The notes beneath the pieces were generated by a model, which saw nothing but the letters and a program-made list of their open reading frames with translations, had not been told where the DNA came from and did no database searches. From assembly GCA_026705765.1 (NCBI GenBank), contig JAPPAB010000022.1, positions 1 to 35,217 on the forward strand: DNA of 35,217 bases, in the 5' to 3' direction. Source of the stretch: Gemmatimonadota bacterium. Its GTDB lineage: Bacteria; Latescibacterota; UBA2968. Positions 1-8,662 of the stretch are shown in pieces. The translations under genes were made by a program, and so were the position numbers. Each line of letters begins with the position of its first letter. Positions within the stretch are counted from its first letter, which is position 1.

Positions 1-57
1 TCAGGCGGATTGACCGCCAAGAAGCCCACAGGCTTTAGCCGTGGGAGTAGTCACCAT
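1..57 (+). mobile_element. Right end of an IS200/IS605-type (TnpB) element, partial
   Basis: Two consecutive hairpins are visible. The first pairs GGCGG (4-8) with CCGCC (14-18). The second pairs CCCAC (25-29) with GTGGG (41-45) and GGC (31-33) with GCC (38-40) around a TTTA loop. The 'GAAGCCCA...GGCTTTAGCC.TGGGAGTAGTCAC' layout is the typical right-end and omega-RNA scaffold of IS605/IS1341-type elements, where the TnpB gene lies just upstream and ends in or near the hairpin. The plus frame from base 1 stays open to a stop at 94-96 and could be the tail of that gene, but this is not provable here. The transposase or nuclease gene is outside the window. The call rests on recalled family sequence, not on a search. 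Confidence 0.6.
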
Positions 58-122
58 CTTTTGCTTCTCAGAACGCGATTGATGCCTACCTTTTGATTGA
101 GAAACAAAGAGGATTTGGAATA

Positions 123-836
123 ATGAAACTTAAGGCGATAATTTTCGACTTGTTCGGAACGCTAATTGATAATTTTAGCAAAAAAGAGCACGACAAAGTA
201 CATGCATTGATGGCCGAAACTTTGTCGGTGCCGTATGAAGCGTTTAGCCAAGCATTCGGCTCTTCTTATTCTGACCGATGCATTGGGAAATTCAGATCAA
301 TAGAAGAGACTATCGCTGTATGTTGCGCTCAAATTGGTCTATCCCCAGACGATTGCAAAATTAACACTGCTGCACAATATCGATACGACTTCACAATGAG
401 AACACTCAAACCAAAAGTTGAAGTCTTGCTTACGCTTCAAAACCTGAAAAATGATGGCTATAAAATTGGACTCATAACAAACTGCGGTCCAGATGTCCCG
501 CTACTCTGGCATACTTCCCCTTTGTCAGAGCATATTGATTTACCACTCTTTTCTTGTACAGAAAAAATACAAAAGCCCGCTATTGAAATCTATAAACGGG
601 CGCATGAACAGTTGGGACTTCCGTCAAATGTCTGTGTTTATGTAGGCGATGGTAGCAGCCGGGAAATGACCGGTGCTAAAGAAATCGGTTTCTTGCCCGT
701 GCTAAAACAAGTCGATTTAGAAGATGTATATGATGACGCAAGACCAGACATCATTAGCTGGCAGGGGTTATCAATTGCTGAAATTGAGGAACTTCCTGAA
801 TTACTCGCACGCATCAATAGCCCGGATCATAACTAA
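123..836 (+). CDS. HAD-superfamily hydrolase (subfamily IA-like)
   Basis: A 237-residue haloacid-dehalogenase-fold hydrolase, probably a cytoplasmic phosphatase or dehalogenase of unknown substrate. Motif I is FDLFGTLID with nucleophile D9. The second Asp of the usual DxD is replaced by Phe, as in DxYGT/DxFGT members. Motif II is LITNCG (T120), motif III is K152 in QKPAIEIYKRA, and motif IV is VGDGSSREMTGA (D177, E182). The helical cap lies between motifs I and II. The ATG at 123 is chosen because AGAGGA sits just upstream; a TTG at 93 in frame has no such support. The stop overlaps the stop of the convergent regulator by a few bases. It lies directly beside an IS605-type end, so it may be cargo or simply a neighbour. 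Substrate cannot be assigned. Confidence 0.85.
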   Translation: MKLKAIIFDLFGTLIDNFSKKEHDKVHALMAETLSVPYEAFSQAFGSSYSDRCIGKFRSIEETIAVCCAQIGLSPDDCKINTAAQYRYDFTMRTLKPKVEVLLTLQNLKNDGYKIGLITNCGPDVPLLWHTSPLSEHIDLPLFSCTEKIQKPAIEIYKRAHEQLGLPSNVCVYVGDGSSREMTGAKEIGFLPVLKQVDLEDVYDDARPDIISWQGLSIAEIEELPELLARINSPDHN

Positions 837-1162
837 ACAGCAACGACCCGCTGATAGCCGCTTCTATCTTCCGAATGCGTAATGCGAATCTCGATATTGC
901 GGTTCAGCCGATTCAGAAACCCAAACAGTCTCTCTACACTAAAACGGCTAAAATCACCGTTCTTTAGCCGGGATACATCGGACTGATTGATCCCAAGAAT
1001 TTCTCCCGCTTTTGCCTGCGTCAGCTTCCGTCCTTCAAGAATATTATAGATTTCAAATGCGAGATCTGCCTTCAGCAACTCACGTTCAGCCTCTGATTCT
1101 GAGAAACCGATATCCCGAAATACATTTCCAGAGCTTTGCTCAAATTTGACCTTTTCATTCAT
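833..1162 (-). CDS. XRE-family regulator / HigA-type antitoxin-like protein
   Basis: A 109-residue cytoplasmic DNA-binding protein. The helix-turn-helix spans about residues 47-69, with LTQAKAGEILGINQSDVSRL. This matches the HigA2-like (HTH_37) antitoxin family, in which a conserved N-terminal segment (here GNVFRDIGFSESEAERELLK) precedes the HTH. A GGAGG ribosome site lies a few bases before the ATG. Family members usually pair with a RelE-like HigB toxin encoded immediately upstream, but no minus-strand toxin frame exists between 1163 and 1529, so the gene appears solitary. It may regulate itself or neighbouring genes through the palindrome at 1243-1268. It could be a relic of a lost toxin-antitoxin pair. 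Confidence 0.8.
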   Translation of the reverse strand: MNEKVKFEQSSGNVFRDIGFSESEAERELLKADLAFEIYNILEGRKLTQAKAGEILGINQSDVSRLKNGDFSRFSVERLFGFLNRLNRNIEIRITHSEDRSGYQRVVAV

Positions 1163-1242
1163 TTTTTTCCTCCATCTTGCTCACGAGAATCCCCGACCCA
1201 TGTCACGTCTCTTATCGTTTCATTCAAAATTGTACCTTCCCT

Positions 1243-1268
1243 AAATTTATGGCAAATTTACCATATTT
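1243..1268. promoter_or_regulatory. Palindromic candidate operator upstream of the XRE regulator
   Basis: TATGG (1248-1252) and CCATA (1261-1265) form an inverted repeat with an 8-base spacer, and the flanks extend the symmetry weakly (TAAAT...ATTTA). It overlaps the likely minus-strand promoter region of the antitoxin-like gene. HigA-type antitoxins commonly autorepress through such palindromes. Binding here is inferred. Confidence 0.35.
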
Positions 1269-1301
1269 ATATAAAGACTTCAAGGTTTTCATCATATAGA
1301 A

Positions 1302-1340
1302 GTGTTCATTTTCGGACACCACTGTATCAAAATCGGACAC
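1302..1340. promoter_or_regulatory. CGGACA repeats, candidate enhancer-binding sites
   Basis: GTGTTC-N6-GGACAC (1302-1319) is an imperfect inverted repeat, and TGTATC...CGGACA (1323-1339) is a second half-conserved copy about 21 bases on, two helical turns away. A third ATCGGACACC lies at 1462-1471. The centres of the first two are about 100-120 bases upstream of the start expected from the sigma-54 promoter at 1404-1421, the usual distance for activator sites. The cognate activator is not encoded in the window. Confidence 0.45.
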
Positions 1341-1403
1341 TTATGGAACGGCGTTCATGGCACAAATTTTCATAACTACTTGTAAAACATAGAAAAGAGT
1401 CTT

Positions 1404-1421
1404 TTGGCACAGAAATTGCTT
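1404..1421 (+). promoter_or_regulatory. Sigma-54 (RpoN) promoter
   Basis: TTGGCACAGAAATTGCTT matches the -24/-12 consensus TGGCAC-N5-TTGC exactly. The GG at 1406-1407 and GC at 1418-1419 are 12 bases apart, as required for RpoN. Transcription would start near 1431, about 100 bases before the ATG at 1530. It therefore points into the ABC transporter operon. The CGGACA repeats upstream fit activator-dependent control. Confidence 0.7.
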
Positions 1422-1529
1422 AGTATGTTTGATACATTCTCGCTTTTGCGTATCGCATTGTATCGGACACCGGTATTTTTTACGTCGAGGAATATCAGTC
1501 TGCATTGAAAACGACATCCGGAGGTCAAC

Positions 1530-4016
1530 ATGTTTCGCAGTTATCTCCTAACAACCGTTCGCACCTTGCTGAAAAGCAGAGGCTTGACAGCAATCAATAT
1601 CCTGGGCCTGGCAATTGGGATGGCGTGCGTCATTTTGATCGCCCTCTACATTCAGTATGAATTTAGCTACGACCGACACCATGCCAATGCAACCCGCATC
1701 TATCGCGTCTTCCGCACTGTTTCAATGGAAAATACCACATCGGTCAATCCGCGTGCATCTGGCGCACTGGCACCGGCATTAAAGCGCGATTTTCCCGAAA
1801 TACAGGAGGCCATCCGCATACAACTGCTCACCGCCTGGGTCAAAACCGATGATCGCTTTTTTCAGCAAGAGGTGTGTGTAGCAGATCGAGAAATTTTCAA
1901 TGTATTTACAATCCCGTTTGTAACCGGTGACCCAGGCACGGCATTGACCCAACCGGGTTCAATAGTGTTAACGGAGTCAATGGCACGCAAATTCTTCCAA
2001 AACCAGAATCCGATTGGAAAAGCACTGCAAGTGGATCACGAACAACTAAGCGGCACGGTGACATACTTTGTGACAGGTATTGTGCGCGACTTTCCGCCCA
2101 ACTCGACCTTTTATTTCGATTGCCTGACCGCTACTCCACAAGGCCAGTTGGCGAACCTATGGTCTATGTGGCAACCCACGGGCCCTTATCGTCCCTTTTT
2201 CACATATCTCCTGTTGCCCGAAGGCTACGACCACCGCGCCCTACAGCAAAAACTGCCCGATTTGATAACGCGATACATGGGAGATGAAGTACGTCGAACG
2301 ACCCGGTACATAGTGCAACCCCTCACGCGCGTGCATCTTTATACCCATCCGGATTTAGGGCTTCAGTTTAGAGACCACGGCGATATCACGCAGGTGTATG
2401 CCTTTGGACTCATCGCGGGTTTTATTCTCGTACTCGCTTGTGTCAACTTTATGAATCTCTCAACGGCGCGCTCATCTACCCGAGCACGCGAGGTGGGATT
2501 GCGAAAAGTAGTGGGCGCATCTCGCCGGCAATTGATCGGACAATTTTTGGGCGAATCAGTACTGGTGGCAATAGCTGCAATGATCGTAGCACTCGCCTTA
2601 GTCGAACTGGTCCTGCCACGGTTTAACAGCTTTATTCAACGAGATCTGATATTGCACAGAGTTGAAAATCTGTGGTGGATGATCGGGTTGATCGGATTTG
2701 GACTGGGCGTTGGTGTACTCGCGGGAAGTTATCCCGCATTTGTACTCTCATCCTTTTTGCCCACACAGGTAATGAAAGGAGATTGGATACCCGGATCGAA
2801 ACACGTTGGGCTGCGAAAAGCACTGGTCGTTTTCCAATTTGCAATTTCAATTGCTTTCATCACAGGTACTGTTGTCGTACAAGAGCAACTGGCGTATATC
2901 CGAAACAAAGACCTCGGATTTGACAAAGACCTCGTGGTTGGCATACCACTTTTCATCTATTCTCGGCAACTACATCACGGTAGTTCAGAAGATCTGAGAT
3001 GGCGTATTCCCACCGTAAAAGAGGTGTTCATGGCACACCCTAATATTTTGAAAGCAACAGCCACGCGTTTTCATCAAGGTGGACGTCATCTGACAGAGAC
3101 GTTTCGATCTGAAGGCAGTGACGCCGACTGGCAGATGGGCCTGTTTGATATCGATAAAGATTATCTGGACTTCTTCAACATCGGACTGGCAGCAGGCCGT
3201 ATGGCACCAGAACCACCAAAGCCACCAGAAACAATAAAAAATCTTGAGGAGTGGCAAGTATTTAAACAAAAGAGGCAAGAATATCGAGAAAAAGGCCGAC
3301 CACTTATCTTAAATGAAACAGCCGCAAGGCATCTCGGATGGGACGATCCAATTGGTAGGCGTTTTAAGGAAAAAAATGGACCCGAGGGATATGTGGTAGG
3401 CGTGATAAAAGATTTTCACGTTCAGACATTGCACAATGCCATTCAACCCGTTGTCTTCAGACTTTTTACGGGGGGCGCCAAACATCTCTACCTCAAATTG
3501 GGCACACAGAACATACCGGAAACCCTCGCATTTATAGAGAAAACATGGCACCAGTTTTTGCCTCAAATTCCATTTACTTTCTGGTTTTTGAATGAAGACC
3601 TGACACGTGTGCGTTATGAAAATGAAATCCGCACGGGGAATGCACTTGCAGTATTTTCCGGACTGACAATCTTCGTAGCTTGCCTGGGACTACTCGGCCT
3701 GATATCGTTTCGCGCAGAACAGAAAACAAAAGAAATTGGCATACGAAAAGTCCTGGGCGCATCGGTATTCAGTATTTTTAGGTTGTTATCCAAAGAATTT
3801 GTCAAGCTCGTAATCATCGCCTGTGTAATCGCCAGTCCAATAGCCTATCTGTTTGGGAGCAGATGGTTGCAGGACTTTGCCTATCGCATCGACCTTCACC
3901 TTATGTATTTCTTCATAGGCGGTGTTCTCGCGCTCTTGCTCGCAATTGCAACCATGACCTATCAAGCACTCAAAGCCGCCCGGACAAATCCGGTGGATGC
4001 CTTGCGAACGGAGTGA
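1530..4016 (+). CDS. FtsX/MacB-type ABC transporter permease 1
   Basis: An 828-residue inner-membrane permease with the duplicated MacB_PCD-FtsX layout. TM1 is at about 19-43, followed by a periplasmic core domain and three TMs (about 290-412) containing the FtsX signature REVGLRKVVGA near residue 320. A further TM lies at about 430-450, then a second periplasmic domain and three C-terminal TMs with KEIGIRKVLGA near 733. It probably transmits ATPase-driven motion to periplasmic substrates (mechanotransmission) with the adaptor and ATPases downstream. CGGAGG precedes the ATG. It most resembles permease 4 (12820) but carries an extra Pro/charged segment at about residues 559-590 in the second periplasmic domain. 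As first gene after the sigma-54 promoter it is probably expressed with the rest of the cluster. Substrate unknown. Confidence 0.9.
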   Translation: MFRSYLLTTVRTLLKSRGLTAINILGLAIGMACVILIALYIQYEFSYDRHHANATRIYRVFRTVSMENTTSVNPRASGALAPALKRDFPEIQEAIRIQLLTAWVKTDDRFFQQEVCVADREIFNVFTIPFVTGDPGTALTQPGSIVLTESMARKFFQNQNPIGKALQVDHEQLSGTVTYFVTGIVRDFPPNSTFYFDCLTATPQGQLANLWSMWQPTGPYRPFFTYLLLPEGYDHRALQQKLPDLITRYMGDEVRRTTRYIVQPLTRVHLYTHPDLGLQFRDHGDITQVYAFGLIAGFILVLACVNFMNLSTARSSTRAREVGLRKVVGASRRQLIGQFLGESVLVAIAAMIVALALVELVLPRFNSFIQRDLILHRVENLWWMIGLIGFGLGVGVLAGSYPAFVLSSFLPTQVMKGDWIPGSKHVGLRKALVVFQFAISIAFITGTVVVQEQLAYIRNKDLGFDKDLVVGIPLFIYSRQLHHGSSEDLRWRIPTVKEVFMAHPNILKATATRFHQGGRHLTETFRSEGSDADWQMGLFDIDKDYLDFFNIGLAAGRMAPEPPKPPETIKNLEEWQVFKQKRQEYREKGRPLILNETAARHLGWDDPIGRRFKEKNGPEGYVVGVIKDFHVQTLHNAIQPVVFRLFTGGAKHLYLKLGTQNIPETLAFIEKTWHQFLPQIPFTFWFLNEDLTRVRYENEIRTGNALAVFSGLTIFVACLGLLGLISFRAEQKTKEIGIRKVLGASVFSIFRLLSKEFVKLVIIACVIASPIAYLFGSRWLQDFAYRIDLHLMYFFIGGVLALLLAIATMTYQALKAARTNPVDALRTE

Positions 4017-4119
4017 AAATAAGAGTCCCATTGACGCAAAACAAAGTTGAATATCATTCAAAATATGACTATTTTTCCCATTCAGCTTTCACACCAAACT
4101 CTGGATAGAGGGTACAAAC

Positions 4120-5478
4120 GTGTCAACACCCGAACGAGATGATCCGCAAAAAAAGAAAGCCGTACCCAGCTTTGTAGGCAGGGGTTCTTCCTCGCCCGAA
4201 CCGTCACCAGAAGCCGCGAGCCAGGACGGCATGGACCGCAGGGTCGAAAAAAAAGTATGGACGCCAAAGCGCATCGCCAGCATAAGCGGGATCGCGGTAT
4301 TTGTGTGTGCCGTGATCTACATGGCTGTCTTTGGTGACCACAGCGCCAGACTCAATGTACAGGTCGATCGAATTACCATCTCAGAAGTCACGCGCGGTCC
4401 CTTTCAGGAATTTACCGTCCAGCGCGGCACCGTATTGCCGATTCAAACCTATTATATCGACGCATTGGAAGGCGGACAAATAGAGGAAATCTTCCTGGAA
4501 GAAGGGACCATGGTCGAAAAAGGCACACCCATTTTGAAATTGTCAAACCCCACCCTGGAACAAAATATTTTAACCCAGGAAGCCCGCCTGTTTGAACAAA
4601 TCAACAACATGGAAAACACGCGGTTGAACCTGGAAAATCGGGCCATTCGCAACCGCCAGGAACTGATGCGCGTTGAATTGAACTTGCGGGAGACAGAACG
4701 CCAACACGAAAAACAGAAAGTCTTGTTCGAACGCGGACTGACTTCCCAAGACCTGTTTGAAAGTGCGCGAGATCGATATCAAAACGATCAGAAACGCAGG
4801 TCATTTGCATTGGAAACAGTACGCCAGGACTCGCTGTATCGCATCAACCAACTCGCTGCACTGGACACGAGCGCCAGGAGTTTGCAACGGCAATTGGACC
4901 ACGTGCGCCGCCCATTGGAAAACCTGACCGTACGCGCGCCCATTTCCGGACAATTATCCCAATTAAATGCAGAAATTGGTCAGTTGATGAACAGGGGAAG
5001 GCGCATTGGTCAGGTCGATGTACTCGACGCCTATAAAATGCGGGTGGGCATCGATGAATTTTACATCACCAGAATCACAAAAGGACTCAAAGGCACCATT
5101 GAAATCGACGACGAAACTTATGAACTCACAATCCGTCGGGTCTTTCCCGAAGTCTTAGAAGGACAATTTGAAGTCGATATGGATTTTGTAGATACGACAC
5201 CGCAAAGCATTCGGCGCGGTCAAACAGAACAGATACGATTGGAACTCGACGCACCCCAAGAAGCCCTCTTGCTTCCGCGCGGTGGATTTTACCAGACAAC
5301 AGGCGGCAACTGGGTATTTGTCGTCGAAGACGACGAAGCCATACGCCGCGAAGTGCGCATAGGCCGCCAAAGCCCCGAATACTTCGAAGTCCTCGCCGGC
5401 CTCTCTCCCGGCGAGCGCGTGGTCACATCGTCATACGATAATTACGAAGAAATCGATAAGCTGGTATTAAAAAGGTAA
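4120..5478 (+). CDS. HlyD/MacA-like periplasmic adaptor (membrane-fusion protein)
   Basis: A 452-residue adaptor that would bridge an inner-membrane MacB-like permease to an outer-membrane channel. A Pro/charged cytoplasmic tail (1-50) precedes one TM anchor (about 52-71). Next come a biotinyl-lipoyl half-motif (EGTMVEKGTPILKLSNP), a long coiled-coil hairpin (about 155-265), the second lipoyl half (TVRAPISGQLSQLNAEIGQL), and beta-barrel and membrane-proximal domains. The start is a GTG with AGAGGG upstream; no better ATG lies nearby. The 103-base gap after permease 1 has no clear promoter or terminator. No TolC-like partner is encoded here. The unusually long cytoplasmic tail before the anchor is notable. 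Confidence 0.88.
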   Translation: MSTPERDDPQKKKAVPSFVGRGSSSPEPSPEAASQDGMDRRVEKKVWTPKRIASISGIAVFVCAVIYMAVFGDHSARLNVQVDRITISEVTRGPFQEFTVQRGTVLPIQTYYIDALEGGQIEEIFLEEGTMVEKGTPILKLSNPTLEQNILTQEARLFEQINNMENTRLNLENRAIRNRQELMRVELNLRETERQHEKQKVLFERGLTSQDLFESARDRYQNDQKRRSFALETVRQDSLYRINQLAALDTSARSLQRQLDHVRRPLENLTVRAPISGQLSQLNAEIGQLMNRGRRIGQVDVLDAYKMRVGIDEFYITRITKGLKGTIEIDDETYELTIRRVFPEVLEGQFEVDMDFVDTTPQSIRRGQTEQIRLELDAPQEALLLPRGGFYQTTGGNWVFVVEDDEAIRREVRIGRQSPEYFEVLAGLSPGERVVTSSYDNYEEIDKLVLKR

Positions 5479-5509
5479 ACTAATCGCTTTTTACAAAAGG
5501 AGTCTCACA

Positions 5510-6187
5510 ATGATCAAAACCGTCAACCTCGAGAAAGTCTATACCACAGAAGAAGTGGAAACAACCGCCCTGAACAATGTCAACATAGACATTGAAGAAG
5601 GCGAATTTGTCGCCGTAATGGGACCATCGGGATGCGGCAAATCCACGCTCTTGAACGTCCTCGGCCTGCTGGACAATCCGAGCGGCGGAGAATACTTTCT
5701 GAACGAAGAAGAAGTCTCCAAACACACCGAACGGCAAAGAGCCAACACCCGCAAGTCAAACATCGGCTTTGTATTCCAAAGTTTCAACCTCATCGACGAA
5801 CTGACCGTCGCCGAAAACGTGGAACTGCCCCTGTTATACCTGGGCTTACCAGCCAGCGAGCGCAAACAGCGCCTGGATGAATCCCTCGAATACATGGGCA
5901 TCAAACACCGCGAAAAGCATTTCCCGCAGCAATTATCCGGTGGTCAGCAGCAGCGCGTAGCCGTAGCCAGAGCCGTCATAGCAAATCCCAACATCATCCT
6001 CGCAGACGAGCCAACGGGTAATCTCGACTCGGCAAACGGCAACGAAGTCATGGATCTGTTGACCGAACTAAACAAAAACGGCACCACAATCGTCATGGTG
6101 ACCCACAACTCGCACGACGCGGGATACGCCCATCGCATCATCCACCTGTTCGACGGTCATGTCGTGACAGAGAACATCAGGGGATAG
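5510..6187 (+). CDS. ABC transporter ATPase 1 (MacB/LolD-type)
   Basis: A 225-residue cytoplasmic nucleotide-binding subunit that powers the FtsX-like permeases. Walker A is GPSGCGKS (38-45), the Q-loop is Q90, the signature is LSGGQQQR (142-149), Walker B is IILADE with E167, the D-loop is NLDS, and the switch is H199 in VTHN. All catalytic elements are intact. AGGAG precedes the ATG. It lies 31 bases after the adaptor and 12 bases before permease 2, so it is almost certainly co-transcribed. Its family includes LolD, MacB-NBD and YknY. Confidence 0.93.
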   Translation: MIKTVNLEKVYTTEEVETTALNNVNIDIEEGEFVAVMGPSGCGKSTLLNVLGLLDNPSGGEYFLNEEEVSKHTERQRANTRKSNIGFVFQSFNLIDELTVAENVELPLLYLGLPASERKQRLDESLEYMGIKHREKHFPQQLSGGQQQRVAVARAVIANPNIILADEPTGNLDSANGNEVMDLLTELNKNGTTIVMVTHNSHDAGYAHRIIHLFDGHVVTENIRG

Positions 6188-6199
6188 CGAAAAAACCGC

Positions 6200-8635
6200 A
6201 TGCTCAAAAACTATCTCAAAATCGCCATTCGCAACATCACCAGAAATAAGACATTCTCCGCAATCAACATCATCGGACTTGCGATAGGGATGGCGTGTTG
6301 TGTTCTGATTTTTTCGACGGTGCATCAACAATGGTCTTTTGATCGGTTTCACAAAAACAGAGATGTGATCTTTCGAGTATTAACGCGGGAAATTACCAGA
6401 GAAGGCGAAGTCTCATTTATGGTATTACAGCCGAAGGAACTCGCAGGCACATTGAAGGACGCATTTCCAGAAATCGTTCATACAACGCGCTTTTCCAATT
6501 CGTATGTGATTGTCGGGCGTGAAGACAAGCTGTTTCAAGAACGCATTGCACTAATAGATCCGCCTTATTTGCAGATATTCACCTATCCGCTATTAGCCGG
6601 AGATACAAATACAGCACTTGACGATTTGCACAGTGTGGTCATCAGCGAGCGCGTGGCGAAAAAATACTTTGGTGAAACAGAAAATTACGCCCATGTGATA
6701 GGCCAATCGCTGCGTATGAAAGGCGCTCGGGATCCACAAGATTTTGTGGTGACAGGCATTATGAAAGCCTTGCCGTTGACCTCCAGTATGCGTGGAAATG
6801 ACATTCTCATCCCCTTTGAGAATGCATATCGAGATGACACATGGCATTTCAGGACGTCGCAGACCCGGAGTGGGAATGTTGTATCGACTTATGTTCAAAT
6901 CCAGGACGCGAGTCAGGCAACTGCATTAAATGAAAAACTCGCTTCTTTTACCAGCGAACTTCTGGACAAGCAGCGAAGCAGAAGGATCAAAAGCGGGCGT
7001 ATTCAAGATCGCGCCGATGCGTTTCAATTGCAATTGCAAGCACTCGTAGATATTCATTTTCAAAATGAAATGCGCGGAGGATACGCACAAAAGATCAGCC
7101 CGATGTTTGCCTATGTCTTATCAGCCATTGGTATGGCGGTGTTGCTGATCGCCTGTATCAATTTTACAACCCTGTCACTGGGACAATCGACGCAGCGGTC
7201 ACTGGAAGTGGGCATGCGCAAGGTGTTAGGCGCACATCGCGGTAATTTGATGCGGCAGTTTTGGGGTGAAACCCTGCTGATGAGTTTGCTCGCCCTGATC
7301 CTGGGGTTGGTGCTTGCAGAATTGTTTCTACCGATATTTAATAACCTGATGGGCGGGGCAGTGGCGATTGTGCCGAGTTGGGAATTGGTCGTTGCTTTGA
7401 TGGGTATTCTCGTATTTGTAGGGCTTGTCGCAGGCAGTTATCCAGCACTAATACTGTCAAAATTTCAACCCATATCCGTATTTAAGGGCAACGCACGGAC
7501 AAGACGGCGCAAACCCTTCACACGCGCCCTCGTCATCGTACAATATGCCTTGTCGATTGTTTTGATGATCGGTACGGGCATTATGGCGCAACAATTGGAT
7601 TATTTGCAGTCGAAAAGTTTGGGATATACCAGCGAACAGGTGGTGGTCCTGGACAAAGCGACGCCGGAAACGCCCCAACGCTTGCGCGATGCCTTACGCG
7701 GTCATGACCGCATCGTAAATATTGCTGGCGGTGGCTATTCATTTGTAAATAGTCAAGAACAAAGAGGCCATAGATTGCCCAATGGCAAGTCGATCACGAT
7801 CTGGACCATGTGGATTGATGAAGCCTATCTGAAAACACTGGGTATTGGCCTGAAGATGGGGCGAAACTTTTCTCCAGAATTTCCGAGCGATCCTCAGCGG
7901 GCTGTAATTGTAAACGAGAAGCTGGTAGATATCTTTGGATGGGATAACCCCATTGGACAACCCTTTCCCGTACTAAACAAAAAAGAGCCACATCAGGTGG
8001 TTGGCGTGGTGAAAAATTTTCACTTCGAATCACTTCACAACGAAATCGAGCCAATTGCATTCTATAACTCAATAGGCGACTCGCCAGGCGATCGTGGCCC
8101 GAGCGTAATTCTCGTGCGTATTCGTCCAGAAGACATAAACGGCAGTATTGAGTTGCTGCGAGAAACCTGGAACGAAATTGAACCCGCACGTCCATTTTCT
8201 TTCGCATTTCTGGATCAACAGGTCAACGAGCAATACCGCAGGGAACAGCACTGGCTCCAGATCGTCTGGTACGCATCGGGATTTGGCATCTTAATCGCAT
8301 GTCTGGGTTTATTCGGCCTCGCATCCCTATCTGTTTCGCAGCGCACCAAAGAAATAGGCATCCGCAAAGTGTTGGGCGCATCGGTAAGTGAAATCACCGC
8401 GCTTCTATCCCGGGAATTTGTACTCCTGCTCACCATCGCCAATCTCATTGCCTGGCCCATAGCCTACTGGACAATGGGACAATGGCTCAACAGCTTTGCG
8501 TATCGCATTGAACCCGGCATAAAAATATATCTTCTATGTAGCCTATTAGCCGTCGTCATCGCCCTGTGTACCATAAGCCTTCAAGCCATCCGCGCCGCGC
8601 GTTCCAATCCCATTGACGCCCTGCGGTATGAGTAG
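6200..8635 (+). CDS. FtsX/MacB-type ABC transporter permease 2
   Basis: An 811-residue inner-membrane permease with the same two-unit MacB_PCD-FtsX plan as permease 1. TM1 is in the NIIGLAIGMACCVLIF region (about 20-42). A TM triplet follows the first periplasmic domain, with EVGMRKVLGA near residue 336. A second unit ends in a triplet with KEIGIRKVLGA near 717. It is more diverged from permeases 1 and 4 than they are from each other. It starts 12 bases after ATPase 1 and has only a weak ribosome site, which suggests translational coupling. Its probable partner ATPases are the genes at 5510 and 8931. Substrate unknown. Confidence 0.9.
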   Translation: MLKNYLKIAIRNITRNKTFSAINIIGLAIGMACCVLIFSTVHQQWSFDRFHKNRDVIFRVLTREITREGEVSFMVLQPKELAGTLKDAFPEIVHTTRFSNSYVIVGREDKLFQERIALIDPPYLQIFTYPLLAGDTNTALDDLHSVVISERVAKKYFGETENYAHVIGQSLRMKGARDPQDFVVTGIMKALPLTSSMRGNDILIPFENAYRDDTWHFRTSQTRSGNVVSTYVQIQDASQATALNEKLASFTSELLDKQRSRRIKSGRIQDRADAFQLQLQALVDIHFQNEMRGGYAQKISPMFAYVLSAIGMAVLLIACINFTTLSLGQSTQRSLEVGMRKVLGAHRGNLMRQFWGETLLMSLLALILGLVLAELFLPIFNNLMGGAVAIVPSWELVVALMGILVFVGLVAGSYPALILSKFQPISVFKGNARTRRRKPFTRALVIVQYALSIVLMIGTGIMAQQLDYLQSKSLGYTSEQVVVLDKATPETPQRLRDALRGHDRIVNIAGGGYSFVNSQEQRGHRLPNGKSITIWTMWIDEAYLKTLGIGLKMGRNFSPEFPSDPQRAVIVNEKLVDIFGWDNPIGQPFPVLNKKEPHQVVGVVKNFHFESLHNEIEPIAFYNSIGDSPGDRGPSVILVRIRPEDINGSIELLRETWNEIEPARPFSFAFLDQQVNEQYRREQHWLQIVWYASGFGILIACLGLFGLASLSVSQRTKEIGIRKVLGASVSEITALLSREFVLLLTIANLIAWPIAYWTMGQWLNSFAYRIEPGIKIYLLCSLLAVVIALCTISLQAIRAARSNPIDALRYE

Positions 8636-8662
8636 CGTTGATCAGGACTCCGGAGAATCACC

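Larger units (their letters stand above)
1163..1529. promoter_or_regulatory. Divergent regulatory gap between the antitoxin-like gene and the ABC operon
   Basis: This AT-rich 367-base stretch has no credible gene. It holds, in order, a TATGG-N8-CCATA palindrome (1248-1265), a plausible minus-strand promoter for the regulator (TTGAAG-N17-TAAATT read on the minus strand), two to three CGGACA-containing repeats, and a sigma-54 promoter. The short plus-strand frame at 1136-1375 overlaps the regulator and these sites and has no family resemblance, so it is not called a gene. Confidence 0.6.

Noticed and set aside
1136-1375. 79-codon plus-strand frame
   Set aside because: It overlaps the antitoxin-like gene start and regulatory sites, shows no family resemblance and has no ribosome site.
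1357-1375. Second sigma-54 promoter at TGGCACAAATTTTC
   Set aside because: The -24 box is present but the required GC of the -12 box is missing at the right spacing.
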